In this document: in pieces, positions 22,841 through 33,949 of the stretch
Layout: every line of letters starts with the position of its first letter
How positions within the stretch are numbered: the first letter of the stretch is position 1
Assembly (NCBI GenBank): GCA_023213395.1
Contig: CM041465.1
Span: 16,864,001 to 16,928,000 of the forward strand
Source of the DNA: Cycas panzhihuaensis
Lineage: Eukaryota; Cycadophyta
Length of the DNA: 64,000 nt
Reading direction: 5' to 3'
Program-made: the position numbers and the translations under genes
The notes under the pieces: generated by a model
Told to the model about the DNA's origin: nothing
What the model saw: the letters and a program-made list of their open reading frames with translations, nothing else
Databases searched by the model: none

Positions 22841-23021
22841 TTGACTTATCAATTTAGAAGTATCAAGACTAGTTTGATTAAATTGTAGATCTTTTGTAGA
22901 TTGATGATTCATCATTTACATACCTCATCTTGAATCTTGTGACTTTCAATAGGAGACCTTTCACTTTCATCATTACCATCTCTCACCATCCTATTTTCTT
23001 TCTGAAGTAGAAGCTTTAGGT

Positions 23022-23035
23022 GTTAAGGGGGTAAA
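23022..23035 (+). promoter_or_regulatory. Polypurine tract before the D-type 3' LTR
   Basis: GTTAAGGGGGTAAA directly precedes TGTTTCACC, the LTR start. Element B has CCAAGGGGGTAG at the same place, 37810-37821. Confidence 0.7.
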
Positions 23036-23670
23036 TGTTTCACCAAAACCTGGCCCTTTGCTGGTCTTTATTACTTTTGATGAGCTTATTGTATTATTCT
23101 ATGAGAGGATTATTGATTTAGGCTTATTTCATATGTATTAGGTCATGTTTTGATGAAATGTTGTATTGATTTGATGGATAATGTATGATGAATGATAGTT
23201 GTTGTATGATTATTCTATCACTTACTAATGACAGTAAATTCTTTTCTTTCATGATCATTTTAAGTCAATTTTACTTTTAGAACCTTTCTTTTTCATGTTT
23301 TTTATCTTGGTTTCACTCTTACACCATTTTTTTGATCAATTGTTAGGCTTGTACTTATTGTTTTGATCAGTTTTAGGCCCCTTTCCTCATTAATTAAGTC
23401 ATTTATACTTAAATTTATCAATAAAAATCAATTATTTTGACTTTTAATGAGCCATTTTGACCTCTCGATTCATTACATTTTTTGTCCTACCAAAAATATA
23501 ATTGATCACTTTTTTAGTATAAAGTCACATTTTTTGTTAGTCTAAAAATGCAACTGGTCCCATTTTTTACTATTATGCATGTAAAACATATCTAGAGCAC
23601 TAGAATTTTACATGCTGCCACCCAAATTTGATGCAAACTTATCTTTTTTATTCCTAAAATGAACCCTAAC
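23036..23670 (+). repeat. D-type 3' LTR, first part (split by element B)
   Basis: It starts TGTTTCACCAAAACCTGG after a polypurine tract. It is homologous to the beginning of the LTR at 51693-53907 and is cut at 23670 by element B. The other part resumes at 40558. Joined, the LTR is about 2.08 kb. In its orientation it closes a Tat-like element whose antisense PMD gene is copy 1. Confidence 0.8.
23666..23670. repeat. Target-site duplication of element B, left copy
   Basis: CTAAC, repeated exactly at 40553-40557 on the other side of element B. Confidence 0.9.
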
Positions 23671-26400
23671 TATTTCCCAGCTTCTGAGAATGGATACAGA
23701 GCGGTCGACTCAGGTAAGTACAAGTATGCTTCTTACCTTATTATTATTTTCTTTTGTGATGAGTATATGCTTGCATGATATGATTTCGTAGATGGTCCTG
23801 TTGTCATCTACACCCATCTAGCCTATGATGACTATAGCGGGGGCACATTCACAGCGAGTGTGACACCCCAGTGGCCGCTTCACTTCCCGCATTCTGCCCT
23901 ACTCACCTTAAGACCCATTTGGCCCATATCATCCCTGCATGTATGATGATCCATCATCGTTTGGTCGACTTATTGCATCTTTGAGTCCCATTGTCATTCC
24001 CTATGGCTCATTTGTTAGCTTGGTTGCCTCTGGGTAGGTGTCCCTACCCCCTACCAGCCTCCTTGGTCATTGGTCTACAGCCCAGGCTGGTTGTCTGGGC
24101 CATATTTGGCCTCTGGTCCCACACTGTAGCAGATTTTGCAGTACCATAAAACTTACGATGGTACCGCAAAGTTTACCGCGGTATGACTATCTCAAATTAC
24201 TTTTTAAAAAATCTGTCGTTGTAATTCTCGCATTGATTACAAAATTGCCACATGTCTCATGACTTAACTCACTACAAGCCACACCCTAATCGCTCGATTA
24301 GGGTTAGGGCTAGGTATTTAAGTCCTACCTAAATCATTTTAGGGATCTTTTTGCTCATTTTTTGGGGGATCACAAGGAAAAACGCCCTGCTCTCTGCTAT
24401 TCCCAATTATTCCACTGCTATTACAGGACCTACAATCATTCTGCAGTGCCTAGCTTTCCTTTGGTTCAGCTGTGACATCTTCCCAGCCCCTTGCACACCT
24501 TGGAGAGGGCCTCCTTGGAGAGTTTCCAGCACTTCCTTGCCTGGGCAGCCATCAAGCATTCTTAAGTGCAGGTTTTCCTTCAGCCATATTAGCAGGGGCT
24601 CCATACCTACTGCTCCACAGTCTCTCCATAGATTTCTCAGCCTCTTTCTAGTACTTTTTTACAGAGGTAAATGCCTCCCTTCTCCTCTATAGGTATTTGT
24701 TGGTTTAGGGTCTTCTCTTTGTCCAATTTATACCCAGGTTTTCATGCTTATTCTAGCTCATTTTTGGAGGTTGTTTCTTGTCTTGTTTTGGACTATTTTT
24801 CCCTACTATTAGGGCCTTTTTTCCTGCATTTCATGCCTAAGATAGCAGTCAAAAGGGGATACATAAGGTTTGGGATAGAGCTGGGTGGATTCCGCACCAC
24901 CTTCCACGCTCCCTAAGAGGCTTTTTGCCCTTCAAACCTTCCCTTTTGCCCTGTGCTTCTCTTGGAAGTGAAACAAGGGTTTAGTAGGCCATTTCTAGCC
25001 GCTGAAATCAGCATTGGCACTTGTTGCAGTGCTGGTTTGAGGGCTCATCCCTTGATCTGGGCAATACACATAAGCCCTAGCTACTTATCCCTTACTCAAC
25101 CTCATTCTTGGCAACCCGGTTTACTTCCCATAGCACTCCAATTTGTTGTGGATCTCTTTGAGCCTCTTTGGACTCTTGTTGCCTCTATTTCCAGCCCTTT
25201 GTATAGCCATACCCTCGCTGCCTTGTGGCTTCTTAAGGGAGGGTAGGGTTACTCTTTACGGAAGGTGGTCCACTCTAAGGCTTACTCATCTATGTACCAT
25301 TCATTTGAGTAGTTTGTTTTGCCATAGATTATTGCCACAATCTTGGGTTTCATGTACACTAATATATAGATACAGGGGTTTGTTCTTCATATATATACAC
25401 ATGTGTTATTGGGACTCCATTTTGTGTTGTCAGCCTCCTTTCCTTAGAAAGGGGTATTTCTGCTTACTTGCAGGTATACGAAGAGTGCAAGGAATTTCCT
25501 CCACTTCTCTCTTATGGTTAAGTACTTTTGCTTATATTTAATTTTAGCATTTCATTTGCTGCCATCATTTTCCTTTTTCCTTTCTTGGCACTCTAGTGTT
25601 ACTTCCGGGGAAGGTAAGGAAGCCCCCATCCTTCGTCTTGCCACGACCTCTCTAGTTTGCCATGCTTTATGGAGCGACCTTGGATACCTCGTGGGAACGC
25701 CGCCACTCCAACCGCATCTCCATCCCAGGTATATACTCCCACTCTACTTTATTTCCTTTTCTTTAAAGGTTTTTACACAGTAGTAATTAGCTCATTTGAA
25801 AGAAAAAGGGAAACCAACTCTTTCTTTTGACTTATATTCCGTTTGTTACATTTCGTACATTATATCTATCATAGGAAAAGGTCTTAGGAAGTTTCCCCTT
25901 TTTACATTTTTCTTTCACCTTGCAAACTTTATCCTTGTCTCATCGACTTATTATGCTTGGTTCAGTTTGTTTGCATGCATCATAGCACCTCCCTTTTGAT
26001 CGTTCCCTTCATCCTTCCTTGGTTTTCTCCTGCCTAGCTGGATAGCTGAGGAGATCTCATTAATAGGTTGCTCACCTACTTACCCTTTCCTCATTTCCCT
26101 CTACTGTAGGGAAACCCTCGAAGGGTTCTCTCCTTTCCATTTCAGCCATCCAAGGGTGGGAGGATCCTTCTCCTAGATCTACCCAGGCTAACCTTCTGCC
26201 TCCTCTCTTCTTGACTGAAGTGGGGAACCACCTTTAGGTAGCTAGATACCATCTGCAGGTCCCGAACTTGTTCCCCGCTGCACGGGGCACCCTATGTGGT
26301 ATTTACCTCACTCATAGGTTTTTATCTTCACTTGATAGTGTCATTGACTACCCTCGGTATTCCTACTCAGTTAGGTAGCTATCCCGTAGATGCGCATCCA
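23671..26400 (+). repeat. 5' LTR of element B
   Basis: It runs from TATTTCCCAGC to GCGCATCCA. It contains the U3 module shared with the internal region (24136-24225), a TATA-like box (24315-24322) and, further on, transcribed-region sequence with several AG/GTAAGT-like donors. Open frames within it (for example 24953-25246) show no protein family and also exist, with changes, in the 3' LTR, so I treat them as chance. Confidence 0.92.
24315..24322 (+). promoter_or_regulatory. TATA-like box in 5' LTR of B
   Basis: TATTTAAG in the context GGGCTAGGTATTTAAGTCC. It is conserved exactly in the 3' LTR at 38463-38470 while nearby positions vary. It is the likely promoter core for the genomic RNA. Confidence 0.55.
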
Positions 26401-26401
26401 C

Positions 26402-26420
26402 TGGTGACCATACTGGGGAC
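26402..26420 (+). promoter_or_regulatory. Primer binding site of element B
   Basis: TGGTGACCATACTGGGGAC begins one base after the LTR end. The TGG start (complement of tRNA CCA) and the CTGGGGA core resemble primer sites of Tat/Ogre-type elements. I cannot name the tRNA with certainty. Confidence 0.7.
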
Positions 26421-26662
26421 TTGCCAGTAAGGGAGCTAGTTTCTGCTCTTTTTCTGTTGGTATTGCTACCTCCTTGTGGTTTTCTCCTACTTCATTTTCT
26501 TCGTTGGGTAGCCCCCAACATGCACTCTTTATCGCCCTTTCTTTCTCCTACAGTGTTGGTTAGCCTTGTATGTGACGTTTCTCTCGTCGCTTATGTGGCT
26601 TACCTCCATTGTTAGAAGATCCTAGGTATCGACCTTTTCCTTCATCGGATTCTGATTCAACT

Positions 26663-28353
26663 ATGGAGTGATACCCTCCTGATTGGGCCTACCACACCTC
26701 AGCCTTAGGAACTCATGAGTTTCCCTCTTCTATTCCAGGATCCACCCAGGATGGTGATGATCCTATTTACTACCTAGGTGATCAACATCACCTCCTTGAC
26801 ACCCTTCCTCCTAACCATGTCATAGAAGGATCTTTTCCTCTTGAGATTTACCACTTAGTTGGCGATTCTTATGAGGAACATCCCAAGTGATCTACTTCAT
26901 TTAAGGTCCTGTCTACCTCTTACGATCATGTAGATACCCCTCCTGCCGATGTGGTTAAAGCGTTTAATGAGTGTCGTCACGATGCTTGTTTTCAACCACA
27001 TCCTAGATGGTTTGAAGATGCTTTCCATTGGGGAGCCTCTTCTTCGTCTGCTCCTCCCCCGCTTTCTTCATCCTCATCTACTCCTCGTGCAACAACCAAT
27101 CTCTTCGTGCCTACACATTTGCCCTACTCCTTCCCTATTACTGTTGCGGGGATGCATGTTGCACCTTCTATCCCTCGCCACAGTCCTACTATTTCGGGAC
27201 CTTCTCACAGTATGTCCTTCCTTCGGTTGAAGGTTAGCATACCCTTCCCTAGCCAAACTAATGTGCCATCCCCCAATGTAGCACATACTTTCCCTAGTAG
27301 GCATGTCGATCCTACTAACCCTCCAGCCACTAGTCATGTGGGACCCATTCCCATACACCCTCACAACCAACCTGTTGGTTCTTCCTTCTACATCCCCCCA
27401 GGGTATATATCTCAACCTTAGGGGCAGGGTAGAGGAAACCACCTCCCAGCTTATGGGGTAGATCTGCTACACCCATATGGGACTGCCCCACCTACAGGTG
27501 GCCCATATGGGCAAAACCTGGTTCCACATCTACTTTTTCCATCATCTAGCGCAATCCCTTTTGCCATGCCTTCACAAGGGAACCTGACTCCCTTCCAAGG
27601 CACTTATCCTCAAGCCCCCTTCTAGCAAGGGGCATTTCCTCAAGCAGGGATGGGTGTACCACCTCCATCCGCTCCTTGCTTACTACCTGCTACATCATTC
27701 ATTGATCCTATGGTCCAGGCGAGGGCACGTCCCTTCATGGACTATAGATCAACACCTTTATCCATTGAGGCATTAAGAACTAATCTGCCACCTCATCCTT
27801 GCGAAGTTCCTAGATTTGACGGAACTTCGTCACAAGATCCAGCTAAACACGTGCATAGTTTTTCTATGGCATGTATAGACTACTGGGCTTATGACCATAT
27901 CCTAATGAAATTATTTCCACAATTGTTGCAGGGTGATGCCCTTAAGTGGTTTTATCACCTCCCTACCCACTCTATCTTTTCATTCTAGCAATTGGTGGAC
28001 AAATTCATTAACTACTTTGATGTAGCTCATCCATTTGAGAGTGGAGTGAAATCCCTCTTATTGCTCAAATAAGGTCACGATGAGATGAATGTGACTTTAT
28101 GAGATGATTCCATGACCTGCTTCACTCCACTAAGGCCACGTTGCCCGAGGAGTTAAAGAGAGACCTTTTCGTTAATGCACTTTGTCCTGAAGTATATGTG
28201 GAAGTCCTTAAAATGGGGGCGACCACATGCAACTCCGTGATCACTAAGTGCTTAGCGTTAGAGGCTATTGAGATCCAAGCTGGACTCAAGAAGCCTCTCA
28301 AGCCCTTACAACGACATGAGGCACCACCTTTAACCAAAGATACTAAAACTTAA
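26663..28353 (+). pseudogene. gag of element B
   Basis: The ATG at 26663 opens a frame shared with the open stretches 26951-27421 and 27650-27988. The N-terminal arm is Ser/Pro/His-rich and low in complexity. The capsid begins near 27790 (EVPRFDGTSSQDPAKHVHSF, then DALKWFYHLPTHS). A one-base shift near 28100 moves to the frame of 28141-28353, which finishes the capsid (LPEELKRDLFVNALCPEV and VLKMGATTCNSVITKCLALE). Stops at 26669 (TGA) and 27419 (TAG), among others, close it. Structural role: forms the virus-like particle. Confidence 0.82.
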
Positions 28354-29187
28354 CAACCCTCTAAATCCTCTTCTCATCAAACTGAGAGGACTTTAGACCC
28401 CCTCACATCCACCATATGTTCATTCAAATGTACGATGAAGGAGCTTAAACTCCAAGCCCTTTCATCTCCAACATCCAACAAACAAATTCAACAAGCAACT
28501 CAAGCTTCCCTCCCTAGGAATGGAAATACCCAGTCCTCTCAAATGAGGAAGATAGATCCCCCACTTGAGAAGAAGTGGTGCTCTATTCATGGGGAGTGCT
28601 TCCACAATGACTCACGTTGCAGGGCTCAGGATCCCAAGGATGCCCCCCTGATACGACTCCTCCCCTAAATGGGCCTCAAGGCCTAATTTAGACCAACCAA
28701 TTCACAAGGATCCATTCCCCAAACATGGGGAACGCGATCATAACACTCAATCCAAGAATAATCGAAACCAAGGAAGATCACCAAATTCTCGTCCTTCCCA
28801 TGATAAAGGGAAGGGTGCCCAAGATTTGTCCTCTCCCTCCCGTTCCCCTAATCGTCGCATGCTATCACCTTCGCAACACCGCAACAAGGGGAAGAAGGCA
28901 ATTCAGTTGCTTGAGGCTACTCTTTCTTATGCACTTACTCAGTCTCAAGCCACTAAAGAAGCAACTAGTGCTTCTTCCTCTACTCCTTCCAATCCTCTTC
29001 TGAAGAACCCTCCTTCGGAAATACCTCTCTTCCCCAAGGTTATTCCTGTGCATCTGGGTCGTTACGATTTTCGAAGGGCACTTACCCAACCTACCGCGAA
29101 GGGTAAGCCTTTCTCCATCGTGGATGAGCTTCATACCATTGCCACAGGAATGTCTTTGATAGACGTTTTGAGGAGTTGTCTCGAGTA
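28354..29187 (+). pseudogene. gag C-terminus with zinc knuckle, and gag-pro linker of B
   Basis: ORF 28435-28668 carries WCSIHGECFHNDSRCR, a C-x2-H-x5-H-x4-C variant knuckle in the position of the nucleocapsid. The same segment, decayed, is present in element A (about 1887) and in element C (about 60945). A basic, Ser-rich linker (28826-29188) leads into the protease frame: IPVHLGRYDFRRALTQ and FSIVDELHTIATGMSLIDVL. Two adjacent stops follow at 29186-29191. Confidence 0.7.
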
Positions 29188-29191
29188 GTAG

Positions 29192-29675
29192 ACTCTCCTC
29201 TTGGAAGCTTTAGGATCAAATGACGCGCCCGTCCACGCTTTGGGTGTCACCCAAAGTCATGAACCCATTATTTCTTTTGATCCTAAGGACCTTCCTCCCA
29301 CATGTGAAAGGGAACGCCAGTGGAACTTCCCATTCACTATTACCATCAATACACCCGATTGTACCCTACGAAGGACTGTTGTCGACAACAGTTCTTCCAT
29401 GAATGCCATGCCCTTGCGTGTCATGCAAGAGCTTGGTATTTCTACCTTGGAACCCATTCCATGGCAATGCCAAGGTTATGATGGTAGCGAGAAGACCCCA
29501 TTAGGATCTGTCATGATTCTGCTTACCCTCAAGAGCAAGACTGTCCTCACTAATGTTGTAGTCCTCGACGTCGATGTCAACTACAACCTTCTCTTAGGTC
29601 ATCCATGGATTGACCAAATGGGAGCCGTGTGTTCGACTCTTTGGGGACAACTTAAATTCATCCATGATGGATGAA
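29192..29675 (+). CDS. Aspartic protease domain of element B (open segment)
   Basis: An uninterrupted 157-codon stretch (29201-29674). WNFPFTITINTPDCTLRRT is followed by VVDNSSSMNAMPLRVMQELG, where D-N-S replaces the usual D-T/S-G of retropepsins, and near the end LLLGHPWIDQMGAVCSTLWG, the conserved flap-distal motif. The catalytic Asp is present; whether D-N-S can work is doubtful. It continues in the same frame as the segment before and after, so it was part of one gag-pol polyprotein. Confidence 0.75.
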
Positions 29676-30540
29676 TGAGAGTCATTCCTCGCAAACGCCC
29701 ACTTGTCAAACAAACCCATCTTGTTAATCGGGCAAGCCAAGGTCCCTCTACACATGCCTAAGCTTGCTCCATTGGTATACACAATCCATCTAAAGAAGAT
29801 CCTGCATCTTCTTTTCCTAGTCTCACACATTTTGCTCCTATTGGCGTTAGGAGCTATGGGTACCTCATCTTGTTTAGTGATGACGAGTCGCACGATGAGG
29901 ACAAGGATTATCTCCACCCTATCTCTTTCTTCTACACCAGTAGGTCGTACCCATCTCATTCTAAATCTCCATCTAAAACCTCTTTCATTAGTGAGGCTAG
30001 CCACTCCTATGTGTCGCATGTCATTGCTTATGTCGACTCGTCCTTCATCAGTTCTTCCCCTTCATCACCCCCCGTAGGTGATGGCTTCAAAGAACTACCT
30101 TTCACTCCTTCCGAGGGGCCTCCTTTTGACTCTTTCTTAGAGTCTTATAAGGAAGATGGGCAACCCAATGACCATCATGGTCCCATTACCTCCACTTCCT
30201 CTAGCACTTCGTCTACATGTAGTAAGGTCATCCACGGGGTGGATTACTTCGAGGATGATGAAGCCTTACTCAAGCACTTAGTGGGCTTCGCGCCTAACTT
30301 GCCTTTTGGTAACCATAGGCTTGGCCACCAAAAGGTCCTTACGATTGGGTCTACACTCACCGATCCAATCCCGTCTCCTATTCCATCTCCTTCAATTGAC
30401 CTTGCCCCTCTCCACTTCAAGGAGGGGAATGCCATGTGCATGGGGGCAACCCAAGACATAGTCTTGGCCCTCGGCAAGGTCATTAAGGTTGGGATGGAAT
30501 GCTCTCCTGATGTGGTGAGGGAGTACTCCCTTTTGTTCTA
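29676..30540 (+). pseudogene. Pro-RT spacer of element B
   Basis: Open over 29870-30541 in the same frame as the protease. It is acidic and Ser/Pro-rich (FSDDESHDEDKDYLHPISFF, then DDEALLKHLVGFAPNLPFG). It aligns with 3671-4033 in element A. No enzyme motif. Long spacers between protease and RT are usual in Tat-type elements. Confidence 0.6.
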
Positions 30541-31464
30541 GGAGTTTTGGGATGTCTTCGCATAGGATTATGCTGACATGAAGGGAATTGTCCCCTCCAT
30601 TGTCACCCATAATCTCACCACCATCCCTAACGCCCGCCCCGTGCACCAGAAATAACGTCCCCTTCACCCAAAGCTCTCAACCGCTATTAAGATGGAGGTT
30701 GAAAAACTTTTGGACGCTGGACTCATTACTTCCATTGATTACCCTAAGTGGGTCTCCAATATTATCCCCATTGCTAAAAAGAATGGGGCCATTCATATAT
30801 ATGTCAACTTCTGCAACATCAACAATGCTTGTCCTAAGGACAACTTTCCACTCCCATTCATCGATCAAATCATTGATCAAACTGCTAGATTCAAAGTCAT
30901 GTCCTTAATGGATGGATTCTCTAGTTATAACCAGATCCAGATTTCTCTTAAAGACTGCCACAAGATGGCCATCACTACACCATGGGTTACCTTTGTCTAC
31001 AAGGCAATGCCCTTTGGCCTTAAGAATGTAGGTGCTACTTACCAGAGAGCTATGCATTTCATCTTCCATGACCTCATTAATAACATATTGAAGGTCTTCA
31101 TGGATGACATGATGGGCCTCTCCCGTGTCATGGCCCATCATCCTTCTGACTTGTGGGCTATCTTCTCATGATGCTGCAATTATCATGTTAGCCTAAACCC
31201 GCTCAAGTGTATGTTTGCCATTACTTTAGGCAAACTCCTTAGATTTCTTATGTCAGGGCAATCCTTGATATGCCGCCTCCTAGAATCTAACGATAGATCA
31301 AGTCGTTTCTAGGTAGGCTCTGTTTTCTCAAGCACTTCTTGGCAGACTTCGCCATAAGCACCAAACCCCTTATGAACCTATTAAAGAAGGGAGTTCCTTT
31401 TGTTTAGTCTGACAAGACCCAAAAGGCCTTCGAAGGACTCAAGGAAGCCCTCACTTCCGCTCCT
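30541..31464 (+). pseudogene. Reverse transcriptase of element B
   Basis: RT motifs in order: PNARPVHQK, KMEVEKLLDAGLITSIDYPK, IIPIAKKNGAIHIYVNF, ACPKDNFPLPFIDQIID, MSLMDGFSSYNQIQIS, TTPWVTFVYKAMPFGLKN, ATYQRAMHFIF and VFMDDMMG (the catalytic box, intact, near 31095-31120). ORF 30692-31171 holds most of them. After the box there is a TGA, then a short deletion with a frameshift near 31250: the residues normally between the GxxxS segment and RAILDMPPP are missing. The frame then changes for the RNase H. Confidence 0.82.
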
Positions 31465-31850
31465 ATGCTGCCATCCCCTCGCTTTGATAGGCCCTTCATT
31501 CTGTATACCCTAGCGACTGACGAGTCCTTGGGCACTATGTTAGCTCAGGAGGATGACTCAGGAACTAAGAGGGCTATTTATTTTATCAGTCACACTCTTG
31601 TGGATGCTGAACTTAACTACTCTCTTACCGAGAAGGAGTGCCTCTCCTTGGTCCATGTGACCAAGAAGTTTAGACACTACTTGCTTGGTAATACCACCAA
31701 GGTGATCATCCAATCCAATCCCTTGCGATACTTGCTCACTCATTCAGATTTGATGGGTAGGGTTGGTTGTTGGGCCATCCTACTTCAAGAATTTGACCTT
31801 CATATCGTCAATCGAAAATCAAAGAAGGTAATGGTAGTGGTCAAGCAGCT
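31465..31850 (+). CDS. Ty3-type RNase H of element B (open segment)
   Basis: It forms the first half of the 242-codon open stretch 31465-32193. It shows DRPFILYTLATDESLGTML (first acidic residue), AIYFISHTLVDAELNY, LTEKECLSLVHVTKKFRHYL (Glu) and SNPLRYLLTHSDLMGR, followed by WAILLQEFDLHIVNRKS, the normal RNase H C-terminus. It directly precedes the integrase, in the same frame. Confidence 0.8.
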
Positions 31851-33207
31851 TGCAGATGCCCCTATTCCTAACTCCTTTGATGCTCCCATCGATGATTCTC
31901 TCCTGGATAAGTCTATTTTGACGATTCAGGATGTCTCTCCTCATCCACTCATCGACAATGAGTGGTATGGCGATATAGTGTGGTATCTCACGCAACAACA
32001 ATACCGCCCTGATGCTAGTAGTAAAGTTAGATCTCACATCTGGACTTCTACTAGGCAAGACTTTCTCATGGATGAAGTATTGTATAAGAGGTCCTTTGAT
32101 GGGATCCTCCTCCATTGCGTCACTACCGATGAAGCTGACCAAATACTCTGTGAATACCACCATGGTATTTTTAGGGGCCACTTTGGGGGATAGTCTATGG
32201 CTCAGAGGATCCTTCGCATGGGTTATTTCTGGCCATCCCTTTTCAGGGATGCCCACACCTTTACTCTGAGATGTCAGTGATGTTAGGAACATGCCAACAT
32301 CTCCCATATGCCTTCCGAGGCCCTTCACCCCATTGTTTCTCCATGGCCTTTCACTTAGTGGGGGCTAGACCTCATCGGGGCTATTTCTCCACCTTCATCG
32401 TCATAGCATAAGTTTATCTTGACTACCACTGAATATTTCACTAAATGGGCGGAGGCCATTCCTTTAATTACTACTCTTGGTAAAATGATAACTACATTTG
32501 CTTACCAGCACATCATTTACCATTTTGGGATTCCGGACATCTTAATCACTAATAATGGAACCCCCTTTTGTAACAAGGAGATGGATGAGCTTTGCGAGAA
32601 GTTCAAGATTTCTTACAAAAATTCTTCTCCTTACTACCCTCAGGCAAATGGCCAAGTGGAGTCTTTCAATAAGACTCTCATTAATACCTTAAAGAAAACT
32701 ATTGCCCAATCTTAAAGAGACTGGCACCTTCAGCTACCTTCTGCTTTGTGGGTATACCGCACCTCTATCTATTCTGCCATGGGAATGACCCTATTCTCCC
32801 TAGTCTACGGTACCGAGGTGGTACTCCTACTGGAGGTAGAGATTCCTTCTTTGTGAGTCTCTCTTCGAGGTCTCATCGACAAAGAGTTGATTCGTCAGGC
32901 TCATCTTCTAGACCTCGAGGCTTTGGATGAGAGAGGCTTAACCGCTTATCAGGCTAACCTGGCATCCAAAGCTCACTCACAAAGGACCTACAATAAACAT
33001 CTTCGTTCCTGTCCTTTATTTCTCAGGGACCACGTCCTCAAACTTGAATATCTTCATGATTGTTTGACCAAATTTAAACCCCGATGGATTGGCTCTTTCA
33101 TCATTATCGAAACCCTCAGGAATGGTGCTTATAGGATTGCCACCCTGGAAGGGCTTAAGTTTGAGAAAGCTATTAATGGGAAATTCCTTAAGAAGTTTTA
33201 CTCGTGA
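31851..33207 (+). pseudogene. Integrase of element B
   Basis: Begins with EWYGDIVWYLTQQQYRPDAS and the zinc region (HHGIFRGHFGG, then MGYFWPSLFRDAHTF). The core has WGLDLIGAI (first Asp), ILITNNGTPFCN (second Asp changed to Asn, near 32555) and ANGQVESFNKTL (Glu kept, near 32650). The C-terminal domain (FKPRWIGSFIIIETLRNGAYRI-type residues) ends with FLKKFYS and a TGA at 33205-33207. Stops lie at 32192, 32278, 32713 and 32857, mostly at Gln positions. Frame 31465-33207 is otherwise continuous, with no shift. Confidence 0.82.
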
Positions 33208-33949
33208 CCCTACTGTCACTTCTCGTATGCTCTGAAATGAGCCTAAACTACCATCTTGAGTTATGCCCATTTCTCCCAGCCACGGGTGGAATGGCGACTT
33301 AGGATGGCCTCCTCTTTTCTTTCTGGTTCCTCTCTTAGAACCCGCATTCCCATATCCCTTTGGGACTCTTGCCTTCCTATTTGGGCATCCCCTAGTTAGG
33401 ACAATACCCTGGAGTATCGTTACTCCCCCTCTCTTACTTGGTATTTCCTTCGCATCTCCTGCTATGCTCCTCCATAGACGTGCATGTCGCTCTATTTCTA
33501 ACCCCACATATGCCTATCACCTCTACTCATGGTGGACGTGTGTGCTTCTGTTAGATATATAGCCATGCATGGGAGGAAATACGTATATCATATAATAAAG
33601 CATCTATAACATACATAACAAAACATACATGTTATCTGTCACACATAATATACACATCATCTCATATCAAAATGGGGCGCCAATTGTCCCGTATATGTAT
33701 ATACATCAAAATCATATGTCACATCGTACATATGGGAAGCTGGTGTCCTTGTAGGGGGGGTACAATCATATGACTCCAATATATGACCCCCTAGAGGCTC
33801 ATGCTTTTCCCTGCCAAAATCAAATACATGTGTCCTACTCTACTGCTACCCCACTCCTAGGGTACCATCTCCTGGTCTGTGTGATCCCTCTCCTAGGGAC
33901 CACATCCCTCCGAGGCTCCTCCTAGGCCTCCGCAAGCTCCCTGCCTCAC
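33208..33949. other. Spacer between integrase and antisense PMD in B
   Basis: The first 330 bases resemble the post-integrase region of element A. From 33570 to 33720 the sequence is rich in CATA/ACAT units, at the 3' end of the PMD gene. The C-rich stretch from 33720 has TGTAGGGGGGGTACAATC, also seen in decayed form in element C. I see no gene. Confidence 0.45.

Noticed and set aside
24038-25999. Several 60-130 codon ORFs within the 5' LTR of element B (and their equivalents at 38188-40137)
   Set aside because: They lie within the LTRs, show no domain, and differ in frame and length between the two LTRs.
26949-27442. Overlapping ORFs in other frames and on the minus strand over the N-terminal gag arm
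   Set aside because: The gag frame (phase of 26663, 26951 and 27650) is supported by continuity and capsid homology; the others are shadows caused by C-rich composition.
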